The notes: generated by a model not told the origin, from the letters alone. Counted from the first letter of the stretch, positions 31,632-40,736 are shown. The stretch is DNA of 64,000 bases from Nitrospira sp. (GCA_030123565.1 CP126122.1:3610800-3674799), one strand, 5' to 3'. Program-made: numbers and translations.

Positions 31632-32720
31632 ATGAGCACAGACCTCATCACCGAACTCAAACCGACGAAGAGTGCCCCCCTCCTGGGTTTTTGGTATCCG
31701 GCCACGACGAGTTCGTCGCTGGCCGTCGGCCACATGCAAGCACAGGTGATGCTCGGGCAACCGGTTCTGATCTGTCGCGACCGCCGGGGACAGGTGGCGG
31801 CGATGCGCGATATTTGCCCGCATCGCGGGATGCCGCTGTCGTTCGGACATTTCGATGGGGAGCGTGTCGAGTGTTCCTACCACGGCTGGCAATTCGATAC
31901 GGGCGGCCGCTGCCGCCACATACCTGCCTTGATCGAAGGCTCGCCGCTCCAACCGGACAAGATCGGCATTACCTCCTATCCCTGCCAGGATCTGGACGGC
32001 TACGTCTGGGTGTTTCTCCCGGACCCGCAACAACCGTCTCAACCGGTGCCGGAAGTTCCGCGCCTTCCGTTGCCGTCCGAACCTTACCGCATGGTCCAGA
32101 TCTCGACGATGTTGGACTGCACCATCGACGACGGCATCGTGGGCCTCATGGATCCAGCCCACGGCCCCTTCGTCCACCAGAGTTCCTGGTGGCGGACGAA
32201 AGCCAGCATCCACGACAAGGCCAAAACGTTTGAACCGATCCCGAACGGATTTCGGATGGTCCCCCATGCACCCTCCAAAAACAGCGGGCCTTACAAACTG
32301 TTGAATCGGTTTTACGGCGGGCCGCTGACCACGACCATCGACTTCGTCCTTCCCAACCAACGGTTCGAGTTCGTGCAGTGCGGTTCGATGTTCGTGTCCT
32401 CGCGCGCCACCGTCACCCCGATCGGCGAGCGACAATGCCGCATCGATTTTACCGCCGCCTGGAACGCCCTTCCCTGGCTGCCCTTCGCCAAGCCCCTGTT
32501 TCGTTATTTCGCCAACATCTTCATGCAGCAGGATAAGCAGGCGATGGAGCGGCAAGCGGTCGGACTGAAATACAAGCCGGCGCTCATGCTGATCGATGAC
32601 GCAGACACTCCCGCCAAATGGTACTACAAGCTAAAGGCAGCCCATCTCGCCGCCGTGCAAACCGGCCGGCCGTTGGACCACCCCCTCAAGGGCCGCGTCA
32701 CGCTGCGCTGGAGAAGTTAG
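31632..32720 (+). CDS. Rieske non-haem iron oxygenase (PaO/Tic55-like)
   Basis: 362 aa. Rieske domain: C62-P-H64 and C81-SY-H84-GW. C-terminal catalytic domain: GLMDPAHGPFVHQSSWW holds the HxxxxH iron ligands, and an Asp near QQDKQAMERQ may be the third. This matches ring-hydroxylating-type oxygenases of the pheophorbide-a-oxygenase group. The reductase partner is not encoded nearby. It stands alone behind its own promoter and opposite the DsrE-TusA unit. Substrate unknown. Confidence 0.9.
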   Translation: MSTDLITELKPTKSAPLLGFWYPATTSSSLAVGHMQAQVMLGQPVLICRDRRGQVAAMRDICPHRGMPLSFGHFDGERVECSYHGWQFDTGGRCRHIPALIEGSPLQPDKIGITSYPCQDLDGYVWVFLPDPQQPSQPVPEVPRLPLPSEPYRMVQISTMLDCTIDDGIVGLMDPAHGPFVHQSSWWRTKASIHDKAKTFEPIPNGFRMVPHAPSKNSGPYKLLNRFYGGPLTTTIDFVLPNQRFEFVQCGSMFVSSRATVTPIGERQCRIDFTAAWNALPWLPFAKPLFRYFANIFMQQDKQAMERQAVGLKYKPALMLIDDADTPAKWYYKLKAAHLAAVQTGRPLDHPLKGRVTLRWRS

Positions 32721-32732
32721 CCGACCGCTCCG

Positions 32733-34757
32733 TCAGCCGGCCTGCCGGCTCGTGCCGTTACTCGGTTCATTCAACAGCGCCATCGCCCGCCTGATCTGAT
32801 CACGAGAGCCGAGGAGCGTGAGCACGTCGCCCGATTGCAGGCGTACCGTTTCCGACGGATTCGACTGGGTCACCTGGCTCCGGGTCCAGGCGATGATCGA
32901 CGCGCCGGTCCGTGGACGGATCGAGAGTTCCGCCAGCGACTTGCCCACCGCCGGCGCCTCATCGTCAATCCGGCAGGTTTCCACCTCGACATCGGTCAAG
33001 GTGCCCCCGCGAAGATGATGGGCCAGCTCCGGCATGTCGCTGCGACGCAGCAGGGCATAGCCCTCCCGCCGGATTTGTTCGGCCTTGCGCACTACGAATT
33101 CCTGCGGCAGGCTGTAGGTCCGCAGCACCAACGCGAAGATTTCGATCGACGTCTCGAACTCCTCCGGCACCACGTCGTCCGCACCCAGCTGATGCAACTC
33201 CTCCAACTCGCGCAAATAGCGCGTCCGCACCACGATATGCAGTTTGGGATTCAACCCCTTGGCCACCTTCACGGTCCGTCTGGCCGTGAAGGGATCGGAC
33301 AGCGCCACCACCAACACCTTGGCGTCGTCGATTCGCATGTGCCGCAGGACGTTGGCGTTCGAGCCGTCGCCGTAATAAATGGGGACACCGTGGCGCGACT
33401 CGCGGCGCACCGTGTCGCCGTCCAGGTCGAGGGCCACGTGCGGAATCTCGGTTTCGCTCAGGACGCGCGCGAGGTTTCGGCCGTTGAGCCCGTACCCCAC
33501 GATGATCACATGGTCCTTGATGCGGACCTGCTGCCCTTCCAGTTGCGCCACATGAGCGGCCGTGCGGGTGGGCAACCAGCCTCGCAGCCGTTGCATCGCC
33601 TCCACCCGCCGTCCCAGATCGGGCGACCACTGCATCAAGAAGGGGGTCACCACCATCGTGAGGACCGACGTCGCCAAGAACAACTGATAGAGGTCTCCGG
33701 TCAACAATCCTGCGTCCTGCCCCTGCTGCGCCAGGATGAAACTGAATTCTCCCACCTGCGCCAGCGCCACGCCGACCAGGACCGCCGACCTCGGCGGAGC
33801 CCCCGTCGCGACCATCGCACCGGCCCCAGTCACCAGTTTTCCGACAATCACCGCCAACAACAGCCCCAGGACGACGAAGGGATGGTCCAGCACCACACGC
33901 AGGTCCATCAAGACCCCGATCGACACGAAAAACAGGCTGTTGAAACTGTCGCGGAACGGCAGGACCTCCGCCAGCGCCTGGTGGCTGTATTCGGACTCCG
34001 CGATGACCAGCCCGGCGATAAACGCCCCGAGGGCCAGTGACAGTCCGCCCAACGAGGTGAGCCAGGCGATGCCGAGGCAGAGCACGATGATCGAGAGCAG
34101 AAACAACTCGCGGCTTCGGCTCCGTACGATGTGCCGCAATAACCGCGGTGCCAGGTACCAGGCCGCCGCGACGATCAACCCGACGACCACCGCCGCCTTC
34201 ACGAGAGTCATCAGCACCGCCCCCATCGCGCTTCCGCTGGGAGTAGCCAAGATCGGCGTGATGAGCATCATCGGCACGACCGCGAGGTCCTGGAAGATCA
34301 GAATCGCCACCGTGGCGCGGCCGTGAAACGAATCGCTCTCGCCCTGTTCGGCGAGGGCCTTGAGGACAATAGCGGTGCTGCTCAGAGATAGTAGAAAGCC
34401 CCAGAAGATCCCCTGCTGATACGAGAGTCCCACCGCCAGCGCCCCCAGCAACGCCAAGATGAGGACGCCCCCTGTCTGAATGGGAGCGGCCACCATGAGA
34501 ATGCGACGGGCCGACGCAAAGTGTGCGGATGAAAACTCCATCCCGATCGTGAAGAGGAGCAGCACGATCCCGATCTCGGCCAGCACCTGCACCTGGGACA
34601 CGTCCGGAATCAAGTGAAGCCCGTGGGGGCCGATCAGGGCTCCCGCCACCAAAAAACCGGCGATAGAGGGCAGGCGAAACTGATGGAAGACGAAGACCAC
34701 CACGGTGGACACCGCATAGATCACCAAGAGATCGCCGAGAACCGCGTAGTCACTCAT
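32733..34757 (-). CDS. CPA2-family cation:proton antiporter with TrkA domains (KefB/YbaL type)
   Basis: 674 aa from ATG 34757. The first about 400 residues hold some twelve membrane segments (LGDLLVIYAVSTVVVFVFHQFRLPSIAGFLVAGALIGP on; conserved GIGMEF-like block TIGMEFSSAHF). A TrkA-N Rossmann domain follows (DHVIIVGYGLNGRNLARVLSE; YYGDGSNANVLRHMRIDDAKVLVVAL), then a TrkA-C domain at the end. It exchanges K+ or Na+ for protons at the inner membrane. The 54-base in-frame extension upstream is rejected because ATG 34757 begins the first helix. Confidence 0.94.
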   Translation of the reverse strand: MSDYAVLGDLLVIYAVSTVVVFVFHQFRLPSIAGFLVAGALIGPHGLHLIPDVSQVQVLAEIGIVLLLFTIGMEFSSAHFASARRILMVAAPIQTGGVLILALLGALAVGLSYQQGIFWGFLLSLSSTAIVLKALAEQGESDSFHGRATVAILIFQDLAVVPMMLITPILATPSGSAMGAVLMTLVKAAVVVGLIVAAAWYLAPRLLRHIVRSRSRELFLLSIIVLCLGIAWLTSLGGLSLALGAFIAGLVIAESEYSHQALAEVLPFRDSFNSLFFVSIGVLMDLRVVLDHPFVVLGLLLAVIVGKLVTGAGAMVATGAPPRSAVLVGVALAQVGEFSFILAQQGQDAGLLTGDLYQLFLATSVLTMVVTPFLMQWSPDLGRRVEAMQRLRGWLPTRTAAHVAQLEGQQVRIKDHVIIVGYGLNGRNLARVLSETEIPHVALDLDGDTVRRESRHGVPIYYGDGSNANVLRHMRIDDAKVLVVALSDPFTARRTVKVAKGLNPKLHIVVRTRYLRELEELHQLGADDVVPEEFETSIEIFALVLRTYSLPQEFVVRKAEQIRREGYALLRRSDMPELAHHLRGGTLTDVEVETCRIDDEAPAVGKSLAELSIRPRTGASIIAWTRSQVTQSNPSETVRLQSGDVLTLLGSRDQIRRAMALLNEPSNGTSRQAG

Positions 34758-34835
34758 CGTGTAATGGGGTTCGGATGTGGTCAGGACCGAATGCCGATGC
34801 GTCGCCGTCACGCAGCATACAGTAGGGCACTGCGC

Positions 34836-34859
34836 TGAACAAGCGGAACTCCTTGTTCA
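34836..34859. promoter_or_regulatory. hairpin in the leader of the HAD gene
   Basis: Perfect eight-base arms TGAACAAG/CTTGTTCA around an eight-base loop, upstream of the HAD-hydrolase start. There is no T run; it could be a leader structure or operator. Confidence 0.3.
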
Positions 34860-34879
34860 ACGCCGCGGGCTCGGCTACA

Positions 34880-35608
34880 GTGCGCCCAGGCTCGAACAGC
34901 GCCAACCAGGAGGCAGCTCTGCGCGCGATCATTTTCGACTTCAACGGCGTCATCGCCGACGATGAAACACCGCATGTGCAATGCTTTCAGCAGGCATTGG
35001 CGGAGCAGGGACTCGCCTTGACGACAGAGGAATACTACGGCACCTACCTCGGCATGGACGAACGGACCTGTACCGCCGCTCTATTGGAAAAGCGGGACGG
35101 GTCCTGCGACGCCGCCCTACATGCCGAGATCATCGAGCGGAAGGCCGCCCTCTTCCGTGACCATACCGCACAACATCCTCCGGCATTGTTTCCGGGCGTG
35201 GTGGAATTCGTTCAACGGGCGGCGGAACGGTATCGGTTGGCGGTTGCCTCCGGCGGCAGGCGCGAACAAATTCTCGCTGCACTGAAGAACAGTCCCATCG
35301 AACAGGCGTCCGAGTTGATCGTCTCCGCCGACGAATGCGCCGTCGGCAAACCGGATCCTGCGATCTACGAGGTTACGCTTCGACGATTGAACGCGCGCAT
35401 GCCCAGGCCGCCGCTGCTCCGAGCCGGTGAATGTCTGGTGATCGAGGATTCTCGCGCCGGGATTCTGGCAGGCCTGAAGGCTGGCATGCGCGTCCTCGCG
35501 CTCATAACCACCTACCAGGCGCCCCAACTGAGCGATGCGCACCTCGTCCTTACGACCTTGAAAGACATCGACCCGGCCGACCTCGCCAGGCGAATATTTG
35601 AAGCGTAA
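34880..35608 (+). CDS. HAD-superfamily hydrolase (beta-phosphoglucomutase-like)
   Basis: 242 aa from GTG 34880, 229 aa if it starts at CTG 34919. Motif I IIFDFNGVIADDE has Asn where the second Asp usually is (D-F-N). The alpha-helical cap follows, then motif II VASGGRREQI and motif III/IV SADECAVGKPDPAIYEVT with ECLVIEDSRAGILAGLKAGM. It belongs to the PGM/phosphatase subfamily; substrate unknown. The start is unusual: AGGAGG at 34908-34913 sits 5 bases before an in-frame CTG, and the only other candidates are GTG 34880 and TTG 34853, both without a ribosome-binding site. Confidence 0.87.
   Translation: MRPGSNSANQEAALRAIIFDFNGVIADDETPHVQCFQQALAEQGLALTTEEYYGTYLGMDERTCTAALLEKRDGSCDAALHAEIIERKAALFRDHTAQHPPALFPGVVEFVQRAAERYRLAVASGGRREQILAALKNSPIEQASELIVSADECAVGKPDPAIYEVTLRRLNARMPRPPLLRAGECLVIEDSRAGILAGLKAGMRVLALITTYQAPQLSDAHLVLTTLKDIDPADLARRIFEA
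34908..34921 (+). promoter_or_regulatory. ribosome-binding site followed by possible CTG start
   Basis: AGGAGG (34908-34913) spaced 5 bases from CTG (34919-34921), in frame with the HAD hydrolase and just before its first conserved strand (RAIIFDFNG). Suggests a rare CTG initiation codon. Confidence 0.45.
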
Positions 35609-35651
35609 GGGAAAGGGAGGCTAGCAGGCTGTTGAATACAGAAGCACCCCC

Positions 35652-35882
35652 GGATGTTCAAAAAGGCCGTCCAGCGAGGACGCAGCGAGGTCCGCGACGC
35701 GAAGAATAATGAGCGTCACGTGTGCGGACGCCGGCGAGACGGTGAGCCGGCCGTGTCTTGAGGCGAACCGTTACATTCTTACCCACCCACCCTGAGCCTC
35801 CCAGGACAGGCTCTGCGCCCATGGCCGTACGTTGAGCCTCTGAACGACGCGAGAACAAAGCTGGCGGACTTTTTCAACATCC
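35652..35882. repeat. intergenic repeat with terminal inverted repeats (MITE-like)
   Basis: 231 bases bounded by GGATGTTCAAAAAGGCCGTC(CAGC) and, inverted, GGATGTTGAAAAAGTCCGCC(AGC). Its inner part (GAGCGTCACGTGTGCGGACG, then GGCGAGACGGTGAGCC) matches the second copy at 57155-57335. It lies between the HAD gene and a convergent exported-protein gene and codes for nothing convincing. This copy has an extra internal stretch of roughly 100 bases that the second copy lacks. Confidence 0.65.
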
Positions 35883-35903
35883 CCGCTAGGGATTCGGTAG
35901 GAC

Positions 35904-36299
35904 TTAGAACGGAATGCGGATACCCATCTGGAATTCGTTCGGCACCATACCCTTGTTCAACGATTCGCCCAAGAGGTGTTGTTGCGGAAACGCCGACGAC
36001 GGACCCAACGCCCGATCGCGCTCCGTCGCATACCCCCCGCCGAACCCGGCGCCGACATAGGGGATCAAGGTCTGTTCGTTGATCTGCAACCGTCCGCTCA
36101 ACGTCGGCGTCTGCCGAAACAGATCCAGGCGCTGATCGCTCAGGGCGGGAGCCTGCGGCACGGCGATCAATGACGGGGCACGAAAAACACCGCCTCCCGG
36201 AGAATCACTGGAAGGCGCTTCGGCACAGGCAATTCCACCCCCCGCAGCGAGGGACAACCCCGCGACGAACAGCGATCGGAACACCCACTCGTTCTTCAT
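35904..36299 (-). CDS. exported glycine/proline-rich small protein
   Basis: 131 aa from ATG 36299: signal peptide (MKNEWVFRSLFVAGLSLAAGGGIACAEA), then a mature part with QTLIPYVGAGFGGGYATERDRALG and a C-terminus ending MGIRIPF. The terminal Phe and short aromatic strands hint at an outer-membrane beta-barrel fragment, but the protein is too short for a porin. An ATG at 36320 would add seven residues ahead of the signal peptide. No family recognised. Confidence 0.72.
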   Translation of the reverse strand: MKNEWVFRSLFVAGLSLAAGGGIACAEAPSSDSPGGGVFRAPSLIAVPQAPALSDQRLDLFRQTPTLSGRLQINEQTLIPYVGAGFGGGYATERDRALGPSSAFPQQHLLGESLNKGMVPNEFQMGIRIPF

Positions 36300-36536
36300 G
36301 CCCACTTCCGCCCGTTCCATGATTTCTTCGCGTTCTGACCCTACCATTCACCATACTCCATCCCGCTCCCGGCGACAAGGCGCTTCCCTATCGCTCGGAA
36401 AGAATCCTGGTCGTTGTAAGGCGGACGACGGTTCTGGATTTCGGCATGACCGGCAACCTTGATTATGTCGATACGCCCGATTACTCTTCCTATAGGGCGC
36501 AGTTCCATTTGAACGGCAAAGCGGGATTTTTCGTTC

Positions 36537-36556
36537 GTGCGCGCGATCGCGCGCAC
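36537..36556. promoter_or_regulatory. perfect 20-base palindrome upstream of the deacetylase
   Basis: GTGCGCGCGATCGCGCGCAC, fully self-complementary, 25 bases before ATG 36581. If the deacetylase starts there, this is a likely operator or strong leader hairpin; if it starts at 36446, the palindrome is coding. Confidence 0.4.
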
Positions 36557-36580
36557 GCAATCCACCCATCGGGAAGTGCC

Positions 36581-37363
36581 ATGATCTGCCTGGCCGGCGA
36601 CGTTCACCATCGCTCCTACCGTGGTGTCGATACACGTTATGCCGAGCAGACCGAAGCGAATTTGGCATTGCGCTACTGCGACATTGCAGCCCGGCACCAC
36701 GTGAAGGTGACGCTCTTCGTCACCGGAAAAGCCTGTCTGGAAGAACGGGAGACCCTGGCCGACCTAGGCCGGCGAACCCACTGCGAGATCGGCGGGCACA
36801 CCTTCTGCGCCTTCCGGTCGTTTCCCCATTGGCTCTCGAAAAGCCTGGGAGGATCTGTGTTGGGATCTGCCTCGATGCAACGCAAGGATATCGAACGGAC
36901 CATCGAGGCCATCAGGGATGTCACGGGGAAACGGATCACCACCTGGCGGAACCACGCGTATCAACGCGACGCACACACCTATCCGCTGCTCGGAGAATCA
37001 GGTATCCGCATCGTATCGGATCGAGTCGCGGCCAATACCACGGCGGTCGAACGTGTGAGCCAGGAACTCCTGTCCTTGCCGATCAATACCCTTCCCGCTC
37101 ATGAACATCTGCTGCACGGCAAGTATCTGCCCGAGCGTACCCATGTCACGCAATTGGATGGGAGGAAGACCATCGACGAATGGCGGGCCGACGTAGAACA
37201 GCAGGTGGAGACGATCGAGCGGCTCGGCGGGATTGCGACGATTCTCGCCCATCCCCTCTGCATGGAAGTCGCGGACGGCATGCGGTCGTTCGAAGGACTC
37301 TGCCGATTTTTATCGCGATACAAGACCCACTGGGTGTCGGAAGTGGCGGACAGCCGCCTGTAA
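36581..37363 (+). CDS. polysaccharide deacetylase-like protein
   Basis: 260 aa from ATG 36581. MICLAGDVHHRSYRG begins at the first NodB strand (D-V-H-H, the metal-binding Asp pair variant), KVTLFVTGKAC follows, and EIGGHTFCAFRS supplies the metal-binding histidine. NHAYQRDAHTYPLLGESGIRIVSD and IATILAHPLCMEV fit the remaining motifs. The frame is open back to ATG 36446, but those 45 residues have no family counterpart. Probably removes N-acetyl groups from envelope or exported polysaccharide. No signal peptide is seen. Confidence 0.84.
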   Translation: MICLAGDVHHRSYRGVDTRYAEQTEANLALRYCDIAARHHVKVTLFVTGKACLEERETLADLGRRTHCEIGGHTFCAFRSFPHWLSKSLGGSVLGSASMQRKDIERTIEAIRDVTGKRITTWRNHAYQRDAHTYPLLGESGIRIVSDRVAANTTAVERVSQELLSLPINTLPAHEHLLHGKYLPERTHVTQLDGRKTIDEWRADVEQQVETIERLGGIATILAHPLCMEVADGMRSFEGLCRFLSRYKTHWVSEVADSRL

Positions 37364-37414
37364 CGTCTCGTTCATCAGGGCGGTAGGCTGGGCTGACAGG
37401 GTGAGCCGACCAGA

Positions 37415-38437
37415 TCAGACCTTGTAGTAGCCTCGATACCACTCGACGAAGCGGGCGATGCCGGTTTCGATCGGCGTGGCGGGCTTGAAGCCGGTGTCGC
37501 GCATCAGGTCCGCCACATCCGCATAGGTCGCCGGCACATCGCCTGCCTGGAGCGGAAGAAAGTTCTTCTCGGCCTTCTTGCCGAGCGTCTGTTCCAACAC
37601 TTCGATGAACCGCAGCAACTCCACCGGCTGGTGATTGCCGATGTTGTAGAGTCGATAGGGAGCCGAACTGCCGCCGGGATCGGGTCTATCACTCGACCAT
37701 TGCGGATCCGGCTGCGCAGGACGATCCAGCACCCGCACCACCCCTTCGACGATATCATCGACATAGGTAAAGTCGCGTTGCATTTTGCCGTGATTGAAGA
37801 CATCGATCGGCTTCCCTTCCAGAATCGCTTTCGTGAACAGAAACAGCGCCATGTCGGGACGGCCCCAGGGCCCGTACACGGTGAAAAAGCGGAGCCCCGT
37901 GATCGGAAATCGATAGAGGTGCGCATAACAATGCGCCATCAGCTCGTTGGCCTTCTTCGTGGCGGCGTAGAGCGAGACAGGGTGATCGACATTGTCATGC
38001 ACCGAGAAGGGCATGTGCGTGTGGCCGCCGTACACCGAACTCGTGGATGCGTAGACCAGATGCTTGGTCTTGTGGTGCCGGCAGCCTTCGAGAATGTTGA
38101 GAAACCCGTCTACATTACTGGTGGTATAGGCATGGGGGTTGACCAATGAGTAGCGGACACCGGCCTGCGCCGCCAGGTGTACGACCCGGCTGATGGGCTG
38201 TCGTTCAAAGAGAGCCGCCATCCCGCTGCGATCGGAGAGGTCCAGCTTGGCGAATTGGAACTGTTGGTGCGGCAGGAGCTGCGCCAAACGCGCCTCTTTG
38301 AGGCGAACGTCGTAGTAGTCGTTGAGGTTGTCGAGCCCGATGACCCTGTCACCGCGACCGAGCAACCGCTTGGTCAGATGAAACCCGATGAACCCGGCCG
38401 CACCGGTGACGAGCACGCATTCCTTCAAAGACCCCAT
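37415..38437 (-). CDS. NAD-dependent epimerase, probable UDP-glucuronate 4-epimerase
   Basis: 340 aa extended [22 protein letters not shown] (NAD site), [18 protein letters not shown] (typical of UDP-glucuronate epimerases), [10 protein letters not shown] (catalytic Ser) and [13 protein letters not shown] (Tyr-x3-Lys). [22 protein letters not shown] is also diagnostic of the LspL/WbpP-like UDP-GlcA group. It converts UDP-glucuronate, the product of ugd at 7.3 kb, to UDP-galacturonate for surface polysaccharide. The adjacent deacetylase gene fits that role. Confidence 0.93.
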   Translation of the reverse strand: MGSLKECVLVTGAAGFIGFHLTKRLLGRGDRVIGLDNLNDYYDVRLKEARLAQLLPHQQFQFAKLDLSDRSGMAALFERQPISRVVHLAAQAGVRYSLVNPHAYTTSNVDGFLNILEGCRHHKTKHLVYASTSSVYGGHTHMPFSVHDNVDHPVSLYAATKKANELMAHCYAHLYRFPITGLRFFTVYGPWGRPDMALFLFTKAILEGKPIDVFNHGKMQRDFTYVDDIVEGVVRVLDRPAQPDPQWSSDRPDPGGSSAPYRLYNIGNHQPVELLRFIEVLEQTLGKKAEKNFLPLQAGDVPATYADVADLMRDTGFKPATPIETGIARFVEWYRGYYKV

Positions 38438-38484
38438 ATCGCCTCTCTCCCCTTTCCTGGCCGGTTATCCGGTGCTGCGGACTC

Positions 38485-40110
38485 TCACGAGCGCCCGCTC
38501 CGTTTCATAAACGGAGGATCTCCATGATCGAGCCGGTAGAGCGGCAGCGGAGCCAGGGCTTCGGCCGCAGAAGAGACCTGCAGCGATCCGTTGCCGTCAC
38601 TTCGAAAGAGATCCAACGCCTGGGTGCGATGATAGCCGCAGCCCCTTGTGCCGAGAAGGTCTTTCAGTTTTTCCGGCGGTTCCCAATTGGCGGTGAGCAG
38701 CGCCGTGCGGGCCGGATTGCGCCGGCTGAACATGAACGACAGATGATCGGGATACCAGTCGGCACCGCCGGTGGCATAGGACACGAACAGCCGAGCCCGG
38801 GCTGCGGCACAGAGCTCATCCAAATAACTGTTGGTGAGATAGCCGTTTTCTCCCACGTCGAGCCAGAGCCCCGGATGGGACAGGGGCGCATGGGCGGCAT
38901 AACTGCGGATTTCCTGTAACTGCTGTTGTGATGCCAACAGCAGCGAGATGGGGCCGTACTTCTGAACCAGCTGCTGAATCACGCCGTCCTTGACGGCCGA
39001 CCGTCCGCTGTTGGTCGGTCCGCTGTCGGCGTGGACCAGCACGTTCTGTCCGCGATCGGTCACGAGATAACAATTCCGAGGCATCTCCAAATCGCAGGGG
39101 TCTTCGCCGAAAAAGGGGACCGAAACCACGGCGCCGCCGTCGAACGCCCAGATCTCACCATGGGCCAGCTCGATGATGTGGGAGAACCCCAACTCCCTGA
39201 GCAACGCAATATAGTCGTAGAAATACTTCTTGCGGTTTCGGCGACTGGGAATGACGATCGGCACATCCTTCGGCACATGCAGCAACGTCCTGGGATCGAC
39301 GTGGTCGTCGTGGTCATGCGTCAGGAAGATCGCCGCCGGTTTCGGCAGCATCGAAACCCAGAGGCTCGGCACATTCGATTCCGCAAACCAGGGCAGGAGC
39401 CAGGGATCGAACAGCAGGAAGGTCTCGCGTTGCCGATACATGAGCGCGGCATGGCCCAGATGGATCGTATCCCGATCCCTGGTATTCAGGAGCCACTGCT
39501 CCCTGAGCGACGATTGCTTCGTTGGAACGAGGCATTCGTATTGAACGAACAGTTCCATCAACTTGGTCAGCAGACGCTCGCCGTCTCGACCGGCCGTCGC
39601 CACGATGGTTCGAACGGCACCGGCCTGCTGCGTGCCGTCCAACATGCCCAGCAATTTTCCCACGACCGGCCCCATCGGCCGATCGAAGGGCACCGGAATC
39701 GCCTGGCGCTTCACGGCATTGAAGATGCGCAGCCCGGTATTGACCACGGTCGCCGATTTGGTCGCATCGAACGGATGCGACCAATGGAACTGTCCATCCG
39801 GTTGACGCCTGGCCGTGATGTGTTGGCTCAACTGCGGACGGGAATTGACCAGCTCGGCATAGGCATCCTCCAACAGCAGCCTGGTGCGCGGATCACCGAG
39901 CGCGGCGCGGCGGGAGAAGACATCGCTGATCGCCGTCTCCACACAGGCGAGAAACAGGCTATGGGCTTCCTGCAGGCTCGCCACGACCTCCGGGGCGACC
40001 CCGCCGATGAACGGGAACGGACCAGGCGGCTGGTTGCTTTCCAGCTGTACCCAAACCCAGGGGGCCAAACCAATATACTGATCGTGCGAAAGTTTGTCCC
40101 ACACACTCAT
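38485..40110 (-). CDS. large metallo-beta-lactamase-fold hydrolase
   Basis: 541 aa. An N-terminal helical region of about 230 residues has no recognised domain. The MBL core begins near residue 240; the zinc motif is THDHDDH (about residues 262-267). Further histidines and Asp occur (LVHADSGPTNSG), and the C-terminal part (NGYLTNSYLDELCAAARARLFVSYATGGADWYPDHL) is distinctive. It is much longer than typical MBL hydrolases, so the N-terminal domain may fix substrate. No signal peptide. Substrate unknown; the overall plan recalls cytoplasmic MBL proteins beside biosynthetic genes. Confidence 0.83.
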   Translation of the reverse strand: MSVWDKLSHDQYIGLAPWVWVQLESNQPPGPFPFIGGVAPEVVASLQEAHSLFLACVETAISDVFSRRAALGDPRTRLLLEDAYAELVNSRPQLSQHITARRQPDGQFHWSHPFDATKSATVVNTGLRIFNAVKRQAIPVPFDRPMGPVVGKLLGMLDGTQQAGAVRTIVATAGRDGERLLTKLMELFVQYECLVPTKQSSLREQWLLNTRDRDTIHLGHAALMYRQRETFLLFDPWLLPWFAESNVPSLWVSMLPKPAAIFLTHDHDDHVDPRTLLHVPKDVPIVIPSRRNRKKYFYDYIALLRELGFSHIIELAHGEIWAFDGGAVVSVPFFGEDPCDLEMPRNCYLVTDRGQNVLVHADSGPTNSGRSAVKDGVIQQLVQKYGPISLLLASQQQLQEIRSYAAHAPLSHPGLWLDVGENGYLTNSYLDELCAAARARLFVSYATGGADWYPDHLSFMFSRRNPARTALLTANWEPPEKLKDLLGTRGCGYHRTQALDLFRSDGNGSLQVSSAAEALAPLPLYRLDHGDPPFMKRSGRS

Positions 40111-40131
40111 GGTCGTGAAGCGTGAAGCGCC

Positions 40132-40563
40132 TTATCCCTCAGGATGGAACTCGAGTTGACTGATGGTCGGCTCATAGAGCGCTTGGATCACGTTCCCGTC
40201 CGGATCGGTAAAATAGAAGGAGTAGCTGCCGTCGCGATGTTGTTTCGGAGGCTTGGCGATCGTGGCTCCATACTGCTTCGCGTCTTTCTCAACGTCGCGA
40301 AACAGTTCGTCCACCTGCGTCGGACTCTGGAGAATCACGCCGAAGTGGTCGAGCAACTGTCCACGCGGCGGTTGGTATTGTGCGAGCTCGCTCCGGGCAA
40401 TCTGATGCAGGGCCAGGTTGTCGCTGCCGGAACTGAAGTAGACATTGTCAGAATCCGGTTCCCATACCACCTTCATCGCCAGGAAACGTTCGTAGAAGGC
40501 GCGCGACCGCGCCAGATCCGTCACGCGCAGGGCCAGATGTCGCAAGCCTCGATGGGTCGACAC
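40132..40563 (-). CDS. VOC-family (glyoxalase-like) protein
   Basis: 143 aa from GTG 40563, which has AAGGAG 8 bases upstream; an ATG at 40620 is in frame but its extra residues are unconserved. Two beta-alpha-beta-beta-beta modules: HLALRVTDLARSRAFYERFLAM and FGVILQSPTQVDELFRDVEKDAKQYGA, ending SFYFTDPDGNVIQALYEP. His and Glu positions suit a metal site. Members include glyoxalase I, dioxygenases and resistance proteins; nothing identifies the substrate. It is 21 bases upstream of the MBL gene on the same strand. Confidence 0.89.
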   Translation of the reverse strand: MSTHRGLRHLALRVTDLARSRAFYERFLAMKVVWEPDSDNVYFSSGSDNLALHQIARSELAQYQPPRGQLLDHFGVILQSPTQVDELFRDVEKDAKQYGATIAKPPKQHRDGSYSFYFTDPDGNVIQALYEPTISQLEFHPEG

Positions 40564-40736
40564 ACCGGTCACTCCTTGGCCGTATAGTAGGTGGGGGCCC
40601 GTCACCCCGTCAATCCTCATTCTGCCAGGCTTGTTCGGAGCCGTTCGGCGGGACGCCCGAAGTAGCCATGTCTCTGCCGTCCACCCCTGTGGTACCATCC
40701 CCCATCACCTTCCTCGAACCAAAGGAGTTTGGAGTT

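Noticed and set aside
30581-32233. 550-codon plus-strand frame spanning the tusA-DsrE region into the Rieske gene
   Set aside because: It crosses a terminator, two promoters and the start of the Rieske gene in another frame.
35658-35858. 66-codon frame inside the intergenic repeat
   Set aside because: It is produced by the repeat sequence and the second copy does not keep the frame.
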